A stretch of DNA of 64,000 bases from Aquabacterium sp. A7-Y (GCF_026153205.1 NZ_JAPFBW010000017.1:78049-142048); one strand, 5' to 3'. Shown: positions 44,593-53,809, numbered from the stretch's first letter. Translations and numbers: made by a program. The notes: a model not told the origin generated them from the letters alone.

Positions 44593-45352
44593 TCCCGAAC
44601 GCCGCCAATGGATGGCTGCGCTGGCCTCGGCGATGCTGACGCCGATCGCGATGCCGAAAGAACGCGATGTCGACGGGCCGGAGGCGTTCACGCTGTACAC
44701 CTTCGGCGACTCCATCCTCGACTGCGGTCACTACAACCCGCATGGGCTGCACCCGGGGAGCTTGCTGCTCCGCAATGACGACCGGCTGTTTCCCGACTTC
44801 AAGGGACGCGACCTGCTGTCCGCAGGTCCGGCCCGGCTCGAGCATCGCGCCAGGGACGGCGCCACCGTGGCGGACCTGGCGGGCCAGGTCCGCGCGGTCT
44901 TGCCAGGCGGGCCGTCGGCCGCCCTGCTGACCATCGGCGGCAATGACCTGCTGCGCGGTCTGGCGGCCGACCGCGGACCGGGCATCCGGCGTTTTGCCGA
45001 CTCGCTGAATGCCTTCCTCAAGGCGCTGCCGATACGCCCGGTGTTGGTGGGCACGGTGTACGACCCGACCTTCAACGACGACAGCCGCAATTTTCTGGGG
45101 ACGGACGCCCGTCTCGCCCGTGCCAATCACCGCCGTGTGAATGAAACGATGGCAGAACTCGCCTCACGGTACGGACACCTCGTCGACCTGCACGCGCACT
45201 TCCTCACCGGCGACCCCGGCTGGTACACGAGGACGATCGAGCCCAGCTTGAGAGGGGCCTCGGAAGTCCGCCGGGCGTTCTGGCCCAGGCTGGTATCGGC
45301 AGCGACGGCCCTGCCGAAGCCGGGGACGGCGGGGGCGCGTCCGGGCCAGTAG
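44582..45352 (+). CDS. SGNH/GDSL-type hydrolase
   Basis: About 256 residues. SGNH blocks are visible: FGDSILDCGHYN (nucleophile Ser), IGGNDLL (block III) and DLHAHF (Asp/His of block V). The family hydrolyses esters of lipids, glycans or small molecules. No signal peptide is seen. I take the GTG at 44582 that overlaps the previous gene by 11 bases; an ATG at 44612 is also possible and neither has a clear ribosome-binding site. Confidence 0.8.
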   Translation: MAPDPERRQWMAALASAMLTPIAMPKERDVDGPEAFTLYTFGDSILDCGHYNPHGLHPGSLLLRNDDRLFPDFKGRDLLSAGPARLEHRARDGATVADLAGQVRAVLPGGPSAALLTIGGNDLLRGLAADRGPGIRRFADSLNAFLKALPIRPVLVGTVYDPTFNDDSRNFLGTDARLARANHRRVNETMAELASRYGHLVDLHAHFLTGDPGWYTRTIEPSLRGASEVRRAFWPRLVSAATALPKPGTAGARPGQ

Positions 45353-45533
45353 CCTGCTGTTCCGGCTGGAACCCGGCGCCTTTCCGGACGCCATGGGTTC
45401 TGCTCCTTGCACGCCTCGTCAATGGGGTCAACTGTCATGGTTTGCTGGGTGCCTGTTTGAAATGACGGGTTCAGAATCGAGGGCTATCGCGCCGGCCAGC
45501 CCGGCAAAGGTCCGTGAATCAAGGGGCAGCAGA

Positions 45534-46388
45534 GTGAGTGTCGACCGCCTGACTCAGGTCGCCGTAGAGGCCTGCAAACATGCTGGCGGCCTGCTCCGGC
45601 AGTCTTTTTCTCTTCCCGTACAAACCGCGGTCAAGCACGATCAGCACAACGTCGTCACCGAAGCGGACCTCGCTTCCGAGCGCCTGCTGATCTCACACAT
45701 CCACCAGGCATTTCCCGAGCATTCGGTCCTGGCGGAAGAGTCCGGACTCGTCATGCGGAGTGCGTCGGATCTGTGGGTGCTGGATCCGCTTGACGGCACG
45801 TCCAACTTTGCGGCCGGCCTGCCATGGTTCGGGATCCTGCTCGCTCACCTCGACAAGGGTCGCCCGGATCTCGCCGTCATGTACCTGCCGATGAGCGAGG
45901 ATCTGTACATCGCGGCGAAAGGCGAGGGGGCCACCAAAAACGGGCATCCCATCACGGTGTCCGAAGCCGACTCCTTGCGCGAGGTCCTGTGGGCCTGCGG
46001 CATGGACAGCCCTGGAGAGGGTGTGCAGGGAGAGGAAAAGCTCCTGGTGCTGCGCAAGCTCCTGGAGGGCGCTCGCAACATCCGGGCCACGAATTGCCTG
46101 CTGGACGCAGCCTTCACCAGTGAGGGGCGGATCGGTGGCATGCTGAACTGGAGTTGTCGGGTGTGGGACGTCGCGGCTCCCTCTCTGATCGTGCAGGAAG
46201 CAGGCGGTCGTTATACCGACATCGAGGGGAACGAGCTCCACTTTGAAACATCGCTGGAGTGTCTGGAGCGCGAGTACGCCGTTGTCGCGGGCGCACCGCG
46301 GCTGCACGCCGAGGTCCTGCAGCTGGTGCGGGACGCACGAGCCGACGTTCTTGGCCGGCAAGTCGGCACCACGCCGAAAAGCAGGTAG
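45534..46388 (+). CDS. Inositol monophosphatase family protein
   Basis: 284 residues with the family metal-binding motifs: EESG, LDPLDGTSNF, and the C-terminal WDVAAPSLIVQEAGG. Substrates in this family include inositol phosphates, fructose-1,6-bisphosphate and PAP. The GTG at 45534, with AAGGGG some 10 bases upstream, gives the usual length; in-frame ATGs at 45462 and 45393 would add a non-conserved tail. It is a single gene without a functional tie to its neighbours. Confidence 0.85.
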   Translation: MSVDRLTQVAVEACKHAGGLLRQSFSLPVQTAVKHDQHNVVTEADLASERLLISHIHQAFPEHSVLAEESGLVMRSASDLWVLDPLDGTSNFAAGLPWFGILLAHLDKGRPDLAVMYLPMSEDLYIAAKGEGATKNGHPITVSEADSLREVLWACGMDSPGEGVQGEEKLLVLRKLLEGARNIRATNCLLDAAFTSEGRIGGMLNWSCRVWDVAAPSLIVQEAGGRYTDIEGNELHFETSLECLEREYAVVAGAPRLHAEVLQLVRDARADVLGRQVGTTPKSR

Positions 46389-46579
46389 AGACGAGAAGAC
46401 GCTCGCCCAGGAGATGCGCGGGCACCGCGACCCCATTCTGGAAGTAGTCCGCGCCTGACCGACACGACGGCCCCCCCTGGGAGCGGGGGCGAGAGCCCTT
46501 CCATCACTGCGGCAAGGTTTCGCTGCCCGCGCCACAGGGGCCTCTTCACGGTTTATTTATATCCGGGTAATATTCGGCC

Positions 46580-47149
46580 ATGGGTACTGCTTCAGTGGTC
46601 GTATTCCTCGGACGGCGCCTGCTCGGGCACGGGGCGCTGGAGGAGGTGTTGGCTCTCATCCCGAATGAAGCGGCTGCCGCCGCCGACGACCCGCTCGCCG
46701 TCTTCGACGAGCGCACGGGTCAACGCATTCACGTCTCGACGTCGGCCAGGAAGGACCGACTCAAGGAGGGACGGTCCGATGAACTTCAGCGGGCCGGCAG
46801 GGGGCGTCCACGGCTTGGTGTCATCGGCCGCGAGGTGACCTTGCTGCCTCGGCATTGGGCCTGGTTGGACGAGCAGGCGCAGGGCGCCTCCGCTGTCCTT
46901 CGCCATCTGGTGGAACAGGCGATGCGCGGGGAGGGCGCCGGTTCGAGGCAGATGCTGGACGCCATCTACGGGCCACTGTCAACGGTGGCGGGCAACCTCG
47001 AGGGTTTCGAGGAAGCCGTGCGAGCGCTGTACCGAATGGACGAGGATGGTTTTGCCCAGCACACCCGCACATGGGCCAAGGACGTGCGGAGCTACTTCCG
47101 TGCTCGGCTGCGCGAAGCAGCGAGCCGAGGAGAGCGAGCCGATGAGTGA
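46580..47149 (+). CDS. DUF2239 family protein
   Basis: 189 residues. GRPRLGVIGREVTLLPRHWAWLDEQAQGASAVLRHLV is the identifying stretch of DUF2239, a cytosolic family of unknown function with a ribbon-helix-like middle. An A/T-rich promoter-like tract (TTTATTTATATCCGGGTAAT, about 46550-46570) lies just before the start codon. The next gene begins 138 bases later. Confidence 0.82.
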   Translation: MGTASVVVFLGRRLLGHGALEEVLALIPNEAAAAADDPLAVFDERTGQRIHVSTSARKDRLKEGRSDELQRAGRGRPRLGVIGREVTLLPRHWAWLDEQAQGASAVLRHLVEQAMRGEGAGSRQMLDAIYGPLSTVAGNLEGFEEAVRALYRMDEDGFAQHTRTWAKDVRSYFRARLREAASRGERADE

Positions 47150-47287
47150 CGACACGGCGACGCGGCCACCGCGGCGCGGAGTCGGAGCAAGGCCCCTGTT
47201 GAGACGGAGGGTTCCAGCCGCGCATGCACGACCGCGTGTGCCGCGGCTCGGCCCGGGATTTGTACTTTGCGATGGAGAGCCGCGCAC

Positions 47288-48064
47288 ATGAGATCGATCC
47301 AAGTCACGCGCTACGTGACCCCTTTGCGTGAGGGAGGCTCCATGCCGGCCGTCGTCGAAGCGGACGACGACGGCATGTACGTCCTCAAGTTCAAGGGAGC
47401 AGGTCAGGGGGTCAAGGCGCTGGTCGCAGAACTGGTCGCCGGCGAAATCGCCCGCGAGCTGGGCCTGCCTGTGCCTGAGATCGTGATTGCGGAGCTGAAC
47501 ACCGCGATTGCCGACACCGAGCCGGACCCCGAGATCCAGGAGTTGGTGCGCGCCAGCGGCGGCATCAACCTCGCTCTGGACTACCTGCCCGGTGCCTTCG
47601 CCTTCGATCCCGTCGTCCATCAGGTGGACGCGAAGCTGGCCTCGCGGGTCGTCTGGTTCGATGCGCTCGTCAGCAATCTCGACAGGACTCGCCGCAACAC
47701 CAACCTGCTCGTCTGGCACCGGGAGCTGCACCTCATCGATCACGGCGCGGCGATGTACTTTCATCACGGTTCGCACCCCATCGTCGAACGCGCGCAGGAC
47801 CGCTTCCCGCTGGTGGCCGAGCATGTGCTGCTGCCCATGGCCAAGGCCTTGCCGGAGGTCGACGAGGAGATGGCGGCCAAGCTGAGCTACAGTGTCATCA
47901 ACGATGTTGTGGCGCAAGTACCGGAGGACTGGTTCGCGCCGTCCACGGGCGCAGAATCGATGGGGCCGAGCCGAGACGACTACGTCGAGTACTTTGTCAA
48001 GCGCTTGCAAGCGCCGCGGTCTTTTGCAGAGGAGGCGATGCAAGCTCATGAACGCCTCGCCTAA
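47288..48064 (+). CDS. HipA-like kinase (HipA_2 family)
   Basis: 258 residues. Kinase-like elements: the strand VVEADDDGMYVLKFKGAGQG with a nucleotide-lysine, the catalytic loop DALVSNLDRTRRNTNLL and metal-binding LIDHGAAMYF. This is the compact HipA_2 group, about half the size of the HipA toxin and lacking its N-terminal domain. The stop overlaps the start of the DUF3037 gene, a pairing I know to recur with this family. No HipB-like antitoxin is present, so it is unlikely to be a classical toxin-antitoxin pair. Confidence 0.83.
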   Translation: MRSIQVTRYVTPLREGGSMPAVVEADDDGMYVLKFKGAGQGVKALVAELVAGEIARELGLPVPEIVIAELNTAIADTEPDPEIQELVRASGGINLALDYLPGAFAFDPVVHQVDAKLASRVVWFDALVSNLDRTRRNTNLLVWHRELHLIDHGAAMYFHHGSHPIVERAQDRFPLVAEHVLLPMAKALPEVDEEMAAKLSYSVINDVVAQVPEDWFAPSTGAESMGPSRDDYVEYFVKRLQAPRSFAEEAMQAHERLA

Positions 48065-48488
48065 GCTTCGACTCCGCTACGACTACGCAATCGTGCGCGT
48101 TGTGCCTCGCGTCGAACGCGGTGAGTTCATGAACGTCGGCGCCGTGGTCTGCTGCCCGCAGGCCAAGTTCCTGGCCCTCGAGTACGAGTGCGATCGCGAG
48201 CGCCTGCGTGCCCTCGACCCGGCACTCGACCTCGAGACGCTGGAAGCGGCGCTGGCAGGGCTGCGCCTGCAGTGCGCCAAGAACGGCCGCGACCCGACAC
48301 GCAGCCTGCGGCAGAGCTTCGACTTCCTCGTCGCCACCCGCAGCGCTGTACTGCAAGTCTCGCCCGCGCACTCCGGCCTCACCGAGGACATCGAACGGGT
48401 TCCGCAGCAACTGATGGACCGGTTCGTCCGACTGCCCTCATCCAGGCAGCAGTGCCGGCAGCTCAGGTCCGGGCAGGACCCGGCCTGA
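48048..48488 (+). CDS. DUF3037 family protein, partner of the HipA-like kinase
   Basis: 146 residues. YDYAIVRVVPRVERGEFMNVGAVVCCP is the family signature. Its ATG at 48048 lies inside the 3' end of the kinase gene (17-base overlap) with GGAGG upstream, showing translational coupling. Function unknown; possibly substrate or regulator of the kinase. Confidence 0.83.
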   Translation: MNASPKLRLRYDYAIVRVVPRVERGEFMNVGAVVCCPQAKFLALEYECDRERLRALDPALDLETLEAALAGLRLQCAKNGRDPTRSLRQSFDFLVATRSAVLQVSPAHSGLTEDIERVPQQLMDRFVRLPSSRQQCRQLRSGQDPA

Positions 48489-48506
48489 CCGCGCCGGCCC
48501 GCCGCT

Positions 48507-50066
48507 TCAGCCCCGGATGAGGTGGTCGAAGGCGCTGAGGGCGGCCTTGGCACCGTCGCCGGCCGCGATCACGATCTGCTTATACGGCACCGTTGTGGCA
48601 TCGCCGGCCGCGAAAACGCCCGGTACCGAGGTCTGCCCCTTGGCATCGACCACGATCTCGCCGAAGCGCGACAGCTCGAGGCTGCCCTTGAGCCATTCGG
48701 TATTGGGCACGAGGCCGATCTGGACGAAAACGCCGGCCAGCGGTACATGATGCAGCGCCTCGGTCGCGCGGTCCTTGAAGGTGAGCCCGGTGACCTTGCT
48801 GCCGTCGCCGTTGATCTCGGTGGTCTGCGCGTTGGTGTGCACCGTGACGTTCGGCAGGCTGTGGAGCTTCTTCACCAGCACCGCGTCGGCCTTCAGCTGG
48901 TCGGCGAACTCGATCAGGGTCACGTGCTCGACGAGGCCGGCCAGGTCGATCGCGGCTTCCACACCGGAATTGCCTCCGCCGATCACGGCCACCTTCTTGC
49001 CCTTGAAAAGCGGGCCGTCGCAGTGCGGGCAGTAGGCCACGCCCTTGTTGCGGTACTCCTGCTCGCCGGGCACGTTCACGTTGCGCCAGCGGGCGCCCGT
49101 CGACAGGATGACCGTGCGGCCGCGCACGACGCCGCCGTTGGCCAGCTGCACCTGGATCGGCTCACCGGCCTGCGACGGCGGGATCAGCTTCTCCCCGCGC
49201 TGCAGATTCATGATGTCCACGCCATAGGCGCGGGCGTGCGACTCCAGCGCCTGGGCGAACTTGGGCCCGTCGGTCGCCAGCACCGAGATGTAGTTCTCGA
49301 TGCCCAGCGTGTCCATCACCTGGCCGCCGAAACGTTCTGCCAGCACGCCGGTGCGGATGCCCTTGCGTGCCGCGTAGACCGCGGCCGCCGCGCCGGCCGG
49401 CCCGCCGCCAACGATCAGCACGTCATAGGGGGCCTTGGCCGACAGGGCCTCGGCGTCGCGTGCGCCGCGGTTTGTGTCGAGCTTGGCGACGATCTCCTCA
49501 AGGTCCATGCGGCCCTGGCCGAACAGCTCGCCGTTCAGGAAGACCATCGGCACGGCCATGATCTCGCGCCGCTCGACCTCCTCGCGGAACAGCGCGCCGT
49601 CGATCGTCACGACATGCACGTTCGGGTTGAGCACCGCCATCAGGTTGAGCGCCTGCACCACGTCCGGGCAGTTGTGGCACGTCAGCGACATGAAAATCTC
49701 GAAGCGGAACTCGCCCTGCAGGCCCTGGACCTGGGCGATCAGCTCCTCGCCGATCTTCGGCGGATGCCCGCCCACCTGCAGCAAGGCCAGCACCAGCGAG
49801 GTGAACTCGTGGCCCATCGGCGTCGCGGCGAAACGCAGGTCCATGGCGGTGCCGGCGCGCTGGAGGCTGAAGGAGGGACGGCGAACGTCCTGGCGGTCCG
49901 CGTCCAGCTTCAGCGTGATGTGCTCCGACAGGGACTCGATGTCGCGCAGCAGCCCCTGCATCTCCTGCGAGGCCGGCGTCTCATCCAACGCCGCCACGAT
50001 CTCGATCGGCTGGGTCACGCGCTCCAGATAGGACTTCAACTGGGCTTTCAGGCTGTCGTCGAGCAT
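48507..50066 (-). CDS. ahpF: Alkyl hydroperoxide reductase subunit F
   Basis: 519 residues: an N-terminal double-thioredoxin domain with the redox pair CHNC, then a thioredoxin-reductase-like flavoprotein with [17 protein letters not shown] (FAD), [12 protein letters not shown] (NADH) and the CPHC disulfide. It passes electrons from NADH to AhpC. The ATG at 50066 has AGAGG 8 bases upstream; an ATG nine bases earlier is less well placed. It follows ahpC beyond a terminator-like structure. Confidence 0.96.
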   Translation of the reverse strand: MLDDSLKAQLKSYLERVTQPIEIVAALDETPASQEMQGLLRDIESLSEHITLKLDADRQDVRRPSFSLQRAGTAMDLRFAATPMGHEFTSLVLALLQVGGHPPKIGEELIAQVQGLQGEFRFEIFMSLTCHNCPDVVQALNLMAVLNPNVHVVTIDGALFREEVERREIMAVPMVFLNGELFGQGRMDLEEIVAKLDTNRGARDAEALSAKAPYDVLIVGGGPAGAAAAVYAARKGIRTGVLAERFGGQVMDTLGIENYISVLATDGPKFAQALESHARAYGVDIMNLQRGEKLIPPSQAGEPIQVQLANGGVVRGRTVILSTGARWRNVNVPGEQEYRNKGVAYCPHCDGPLFKGKKVAVIGGGNSGVEAAIDLAGLVEHVTLIEFADQLKADAVLVKKLHSLPNVTVHTNAQTTEINGDGSKVTGLTFKDRATEALHHVPLAGVFVQIGLVPNTEWLKGSLELSRFGEIVVDAKGQTSVPGVFAAGDATTVPYKQIVIAAGDGAKAALSAFDHLIRG

Positions 50067-50100
50067 GGAATACACCTCTCAGGAATTCGGAAAAAGAAAA

Positions 50101-50150
50101 GCCGCCCGCCTCGCCCGAGGGGGCGGCCGAAGCCGTCGTTTCGACGGCTT
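50101..50150 (-). terminator. Terminator/attenuator between ahpC and ahpF
   Basis: On the minus strand, a hairpin AAGCCGTCG-3-CGACGGCTT (50130-50150) is followed by a GC-rich hairpin (50101-50127) and then TTTTCTTTTT (50100-50091). The second hairpin with its T-run is a canonical terminator; partial read-through would give less AhpF than AhpC. Confidence 0.75.
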
Positions 50151-50181
50151 GGAGGGGAAACGGCAGCAGCTGCCGTCAGAG

Positions 50182-50745
50182 TCAGATCTTGCCGACCAGG
50201 TCCAGCGAGGGCTTCAGGGTGGCGGCGCCTTCCTGCCACTTGGCCGGGCACACTTGGCCGGGGTTGTTCGCCACGTACTGGGCCGCCTTCAGCTTGCGCA
50301 CGGTTTCCTTCACGTCGCGAGCGATCGCGTTGTCGTGGATCTCCAGGGTCTTGATGACACCGTCGGGGTTCACGACGAAGGTGCCGCGCAGCGCCAGGCC
50401 TTCTTCCTCGATGTGCACGCCGAAGGCACGGGTCAGCTGGTGCGTGGGGTCGCCCACCAGCGGGAACTTCGCCTTGCCCACGGCCGGCGAGGTTTCGTGC
50501 CACACCTTGTGCGCGAAGTGGGTGTCCGTCGTCACGATATAGACCTCGGCACCCAGCTTCTGGAACTCAGCGTAGTTTTCCGCGGCGTCCTCGACTTCCG
50601 TCGGGCAGTTGAAGGTGAACGCGGCCGGCATGAAGATGAACACGGACCACTTGCCCTTCACCGACTCGTTGCTGATGTCGACGAACTTGCCGTTGTGGAA
50701 GGCGGTGGTCTTGAAGGGCGCGAGCTGGGTGTTGATCAGAGACAT
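50182..50745 (-). CDS. ahpC: Alkyl hydroperoxide reductase subunit C (typical 2-Cys peroxiredoxin)
   Basis: 187 residues. Peroxidatic Cys47 in FTFNCPTE and resolving Cys166 in VCPAKW are both present. It reduces peroxides and is recycled by AhpF. The upstream 70 bases are A/T-rich (CTATTAAAG, ATTTATAGC) and contain ATAG/CTAT-like half-sites of the kind OxyR uses, but not a clean consensus. Confidence 0.97.
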   Translation of the reverse strand: MSLINTQLAPFKTTAFHNGKFVDISNESVKGKWSVFIFMPAAFTFNCPTEVEDAAENYAEFQKLGAEVYIVTTDTHFAHKVWHETSPAVGKAKFPLVGDPTHQLTRAFGVHIEEEGLALRGTFVVNPDGVIKTLEIHDNAIARDVKETVRKLKAAQYVANNPGQVCPAKWQEGAATLKPSLDLVGKI

Positions 50746-50831
50746 TGGTTCTCCTGGGCTGTGTCAGTTGGAAAGCTGTATGTTACCCAGCTATAAATGA
50801 CCCGTCTTTAATAGTTTCTAAATGGCGTATT

Positions 50832-50867
50832 GGCCGCCTCTATGGCGGCCCGGGGGGCGGCCCCCCG
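50832..50867. terminator. Two adjacent GC hairpins between the PEP-CTERM gene and ahpC
   Basis: GGCCGCC-5-GGCGGCC (50832-50850) and CGGGGGG-3-CCCCCCG (50851-50867) lie side by side. They could end transcription of the PEP-CTERM gene from the right, but neither has a T-run. Confidence 0.35.
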
Positions 50868-50958
50868 TGGCTGCGCCGCTCCAGCGCGCCCTTCATCGGC
50901 CGCCCTGTTTGGGTCGGCATCCCTCTGGCCGGACCCGATCTCCCGCCGAGAGACGTGC

Positions 50959-51690
50959 TCAAACGCTCTGGCGCGCCCGTCGCGAGCGCAGCCCCAGCCC
51001 GGCCAGTCCGAGCAGCAGCAGCGCATAGGTCTCGGGCTCCGGCACCGCGGCGACAGCGACCTGGTCGAACAGCGCGATGTGCGTCAGGACCTGCGCACTG
51101 TACTGATCGGCGCCGCCGAACCACTCTGCCTCGACCTTGTCCAGCCCCGTGAAGCTCAGTGTGTAGGAGCCAGGCGCGAGTTGCGCGGTAAAGCTGTGCG
51201 AGGTGAAGTCCTGTCCCAGTGTGGTGGCGAACTGACCCAGCACGCTGCCTCCCAGGCTCACCTGGTAGCGCAGACCGGCGGCATCGGGCGTGACGCCGTA
51301 GTAGCGGCCCGGGACCGCGTCGGCGTCCTGCGCGCCGGCGTCGAGCCAGCTGATCCGGTACTCCCCGGCGCTGCTCACCGTGAAGGTCTGCGACAGCGAC
51401 GCCCGGTTGAACAGCACCGCCGAACGGACGCCCGAGCCGCCGCTGATGTCGCCGTAGTCTGCCGTGGTGTCCGACAGCACCGCATCGGCGAACCAGTCCC
51501 CTCCCGCATACCCAAAGGTCCTGCCGGTGATCTGCCACTGCTAGGGCAAGTGGACGATCGAGGAGGGGTCGGCATGCAGGTAGTCGAATTCCTCGAACCC
51601 ACCATTGCGCAGCAGGTTCGTGGGGGCAGCGTGGCTGACGAGGGGCAGGGCGACGAGGGCCGCGATGGCGAAGTGTCGAACGGACAACAT
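50959..51690 (-). pseudogene. PEP-CTERM sorted protein gene interrupted by an in-frame TAG
   Basis: Read from the ATG at 51690 (GGAG 10 bases upstream) there is a signal peptide (FAIAALVALPLVSHA-AP) and NLLRNGGFEEF, then TAG at 51543-51541. Past it the same frame continues with QWQITGRTFGYAGGDWF to 50959, ending with the PEP-CTERM sorting signal VPEPETYALLLLGLAGLGL and RSRR. Start, signal, body and sorting signal are all in one frame, so one base change or sequencing error is enough to explain the break. The intact protein would have about 243 residues and would be an exported surface or matrix protein. Confidence 0.8.
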
Positions 51691-52025
51691 GGAAAACTCC
51701 TGAGTGTGTTTGTTGGAAGGTGCCGTTCCGCAAAGACCGCCTGACGAAACATGATGCGGCGCGGGGTAGGGCTGCCGCAGTCTAGGAGTGGCCCGTTGTT
51801 TCATGTGTTAAGGCTTGCAGTGCTCGGGGGTGTCGAGCGCAATGAAGGCCCGCTTCAAATCCACGAAGTGCACGCCTTTGCCTGCATCTTTGGTGTCGAG
51901 CTGAAAAAAAGTTGGACGCCACCACGCCAGCTCGAAGACGATGCCCCTGCTCAAGCGCGCGGCGCCGTGAGCCACTGCACGGCGATGGCGCCTGCGCAAC
52001 CTATAGCTATGGAGATCGAAGACAG
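51691..52025. other. Divergent intergenic region between the PEP-CTERM and GH26 genes
   Basis: 335 bases with promoters expected on both strands. Upstream of the PEP-CTERM start there is A/T-rich DNA (GTGTTTGTTGG). I see no gene and no clear operator. Confidence 0.4.
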
Positions 52026-53585
52026 ATGGAGATGCCCACCCCCGTCCGATTGAGGCAGCGCTTGCCCCTCGCCCTTGCGGCGCTGTTCGCTTCGGCAGCC
52101 TTCAGTACGTCGGGGGCGCAGGCAGCTTCTGGCTGTGCGCCCGCCTGGTCCGAAGGTGTGAGTTACACGGCCGGTCAGACAGTGTCGTACCAGGGCAGCA
52201 ACTACACGGCGCTGGCCAGCCACACCGCGTATGCCGGCACCAATTGGAATCCCGTGGACGCGGCCTCGCTGTGGAATCGGGTCGAATCCTGCTCGACGGC
52301 ATCGCCGCCGCCCCCGCCGCCACCTCCCCCGCCGCCGCCACCTCCGCCACCTCCCCCGCCGCCGCCACCTCCGCCGCCTCCGCCGCCTCCGCCGCCGCCG
52401 CCGCCGCCGCCGCCATCCCCTCCGCCTGCGAGTGGCGCCGCCTGCTTCTACGCGGACCCCAACTACCAGGGTGCCCACTTCTGCATCGACGCAGCGTCTG
52501 CCGATACGGGAGCGACGTGGAACGACAGGATCTCGTCGGTGAAGGTCACCCAGGGCTATCGGGTGGACCTCTACGAGCATGCCGGGGCAGGCGGACGGAG
52601 CTTGTCGCTGGTGAGCCAGGAACCGAATCTGGCGAGCCGCGGCTTCGACAACCTCGCCTCGTCCTACAAAGTGGGCAAGATCGCGTCGCAGACCGGCTTC
52701 AAGACGCTCAACTACCTGAAGAGCATCTCGGGCAAGTCCATCGTGGCCGGCCAGCACAACGACCAGAAAGACGGCACCGGTGTGACGACCTACACCGACC
52801 GGGTCAAGGAGATCACCGGCAAGCTGCCGGGCCTGTGGAGCGGCGACTTCAACTTCCACGGCAACAGCAGCATGCGCTGGGATGTGACCTACGAAGCCGA
52901 GCGCCAGTGGAAGGCCGGCGCGCTGGTCAACCTCATGTGGCATGTCTGCCCGCCGACGCAGGATGACGGCTGCGGCTGGGACGGCGGCATCAAGAGCCAC
53001 TTGTCGGATGAGCAGTGGAACGACCTGGTCACCGACGGCGGCTATCTGAACCGCCGGTGGAAGGCCCGCATGGACGATGTCGCGGTCTACCTGCAATATC
53101 TCAAGGGCAAGGGCGTCGAGGTGTTGTGGAGGCCGCTGCACGAGATGAACCAGGGCAACTTCTGGTGGGGCGGACGGACCGGACCGCAAGGCACGCGCCG
53201 CCTGTACCAGATCACCCGCGACTACATGGTGAACGTCAAGGGACTGAGCAACCTGATCTGGGAGTGGAACGTGCAGGACCTCAGCACGGACTACGCCGAG
53301 TACAACCCGGGCAGCGACTACTTCGACGTGGCCTTGCTCGATGTCTATGGCGACGGCTACAGCAATGCCAGCTACTACGAAGCCTTGCGTTCGCAGGCCG
53401 GCGGCAAGCCGATGGGCATCGGCGAGAGCTTCCACGTCCCCTCGGCGTCGGTGATCGAGAAGTACCCGGACATGAGCTACTTCATGATCTGGTCCTACGG
53501 ATTGCAGCAGAACAACAGCGACCAGGCCATCCGCGACACCTACGACAACCCGCGCGTCATCACCCTCGACGAGTTGCCGCGCTAG
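52026..53585 (+). CDS. Secreted GH26 endo-beta-mannanase-like enzyme with chitin-binding and crystallin modules
   Basis: 519 residues. Signal peptide ends AQA-ASG. Residues about 40-85 are a CBM5/12 module (WSEGVSYTAGQTVSYQGSNYTAL, LWNRVESC). A run of 37 prolines follows. Residues about 140-215 form a beta/gamma-crystallin module (CFYADPNYQGAHFC, WNDRISSVKV). The rest is a GH26 barrel: acid/base Glu373 in RPLHEMN and nucleophile Glu467 in GIGESFH, with WSGDFNF and LMWHVCPP. Most GH26 enzymes cut beta-mannan, a few xylan or mixed-linkage glucan. The ATG at 52026 (or 52032) starts the signal peptide. Confidence 0.9.
   Translation: MEMPTPVRLRQRLPLALAALFASAAFSTSGAQAASGCAPAWSEGVSYTAGQTVSYQGSNYTALASHTAYAGTNWNPVDAASLWNRVESCSTASPPPPPPPPPPPPPPPPPPPPPPPPPPPPPPPPPPPPPSPPPASGAACFYADPNYQGAHFCIDAASADTGATWNDRISSVKVTQGYRVDLYEHAGAGGRSLSLVSQEPNLASRGFDNLASSYKVGKIASQTGFKTLNYLKSISGKSIVAGQHNDQKDGTGVTTYTDRVKEITGKLPGLWSGDFNFHGNSSMRWDVTYEAERQWKAGALVNLMWHVCPPTQDDGCGWDGGIKSHLSDEQWNDLVTDGGYLNRRWKARMDDVAVYLQYLKGKGVEVLWRPLHEMNQGNFWWGGRTGPQGTRRLYQITRDYMVNVKGLSNLIWEWNVQDLSTDYAEYNPGSDYFDVALLDVYGDGYSNASYYEALRSQAGGKPMGIGESFHVPSASVIEKYPDMSYFMIWSYGLQQNNSDQAIRDTYDNPRVITLDELPR
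52305..52427 (+). repeat. CCN-codon tract encoding a poly-proline linker
   Basis: 37 consecutive proline codons (52305-52415), mostly CCG and CCG/CCA/CCT in an irregular order, then Ser and three more prolines. It links the chitin-binding module to the rest of the GH26 protein. The low complexity makes it prone to length change and to assembly error. Confidence 0.9.
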
Positions 53586-53610
53586 AGCGTGCCGGTCGGC
53601 ACGACAGCAG

Positions 53611-53642
53611 GCCCGCCCTGCGGCGTCATCGCAGCGGCGGGC
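53611..53642 (+). terminator. Hairpin after the GH26 gene
   Basis: GCCCGCC...TGCG paired with CGCA...GGCGGGC around a 7-base loop, 25 bases after the stop. No T-run follows, so a rho-independent role is uncertain. Confidence 0.45.
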
Positions 53643-53780
53643 GTCTGACGCTTGAGGAGCGATCTGATCCGTCCGGCATCCACCGATGTTGCCGGGCGGT
53701 AGATCACCTCTCGCACCACGCTCCCTCCCAGGGGGCATGGCGAGTTGCGCCGGTTCTCGACCGGCTCAAACGCACCGGTG

Positions 53781-53809
53781 TTGACAAGGTAGGACGCTTG
53801 TCCTACTGT
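53781..53809 (+). promoter_or_regulatory. Sigma-70 promoter with an embedded TetR-type operator
   Basis: TTGACA (53781-53786), 17 bases, then TACTGT (53804-53809). Within the spacer lies the inverted repeat GTAGGAC-GCTT-GTCCTAC (53789-53806), extended outside by GACAA and TTGTC. A repressor on this site would block polymerase. It stands 60 bases before the tetR remnant and should also drive tag. Confidence 0.8.

Noticed and set aside
47288..48488. A classical hipBA toxin-antitoxin system
   Set aside because: The kinase is about half the length of HipA and its partner is a DUF3037 protein, not a HipB helix-turn-helix protein.
50746..50820. A defined OxyR site upstream of ahpC
   Set aside because: ATAG and CTAT half-sites occur but not with the required four-fold, 7-base-spaced arrangement.
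52305..52427. CRISPR or satellite repeat
   Set aside because: It is a CCN codon tract in frame within the GH26 gene, encoding prolines, with no spacer structure.
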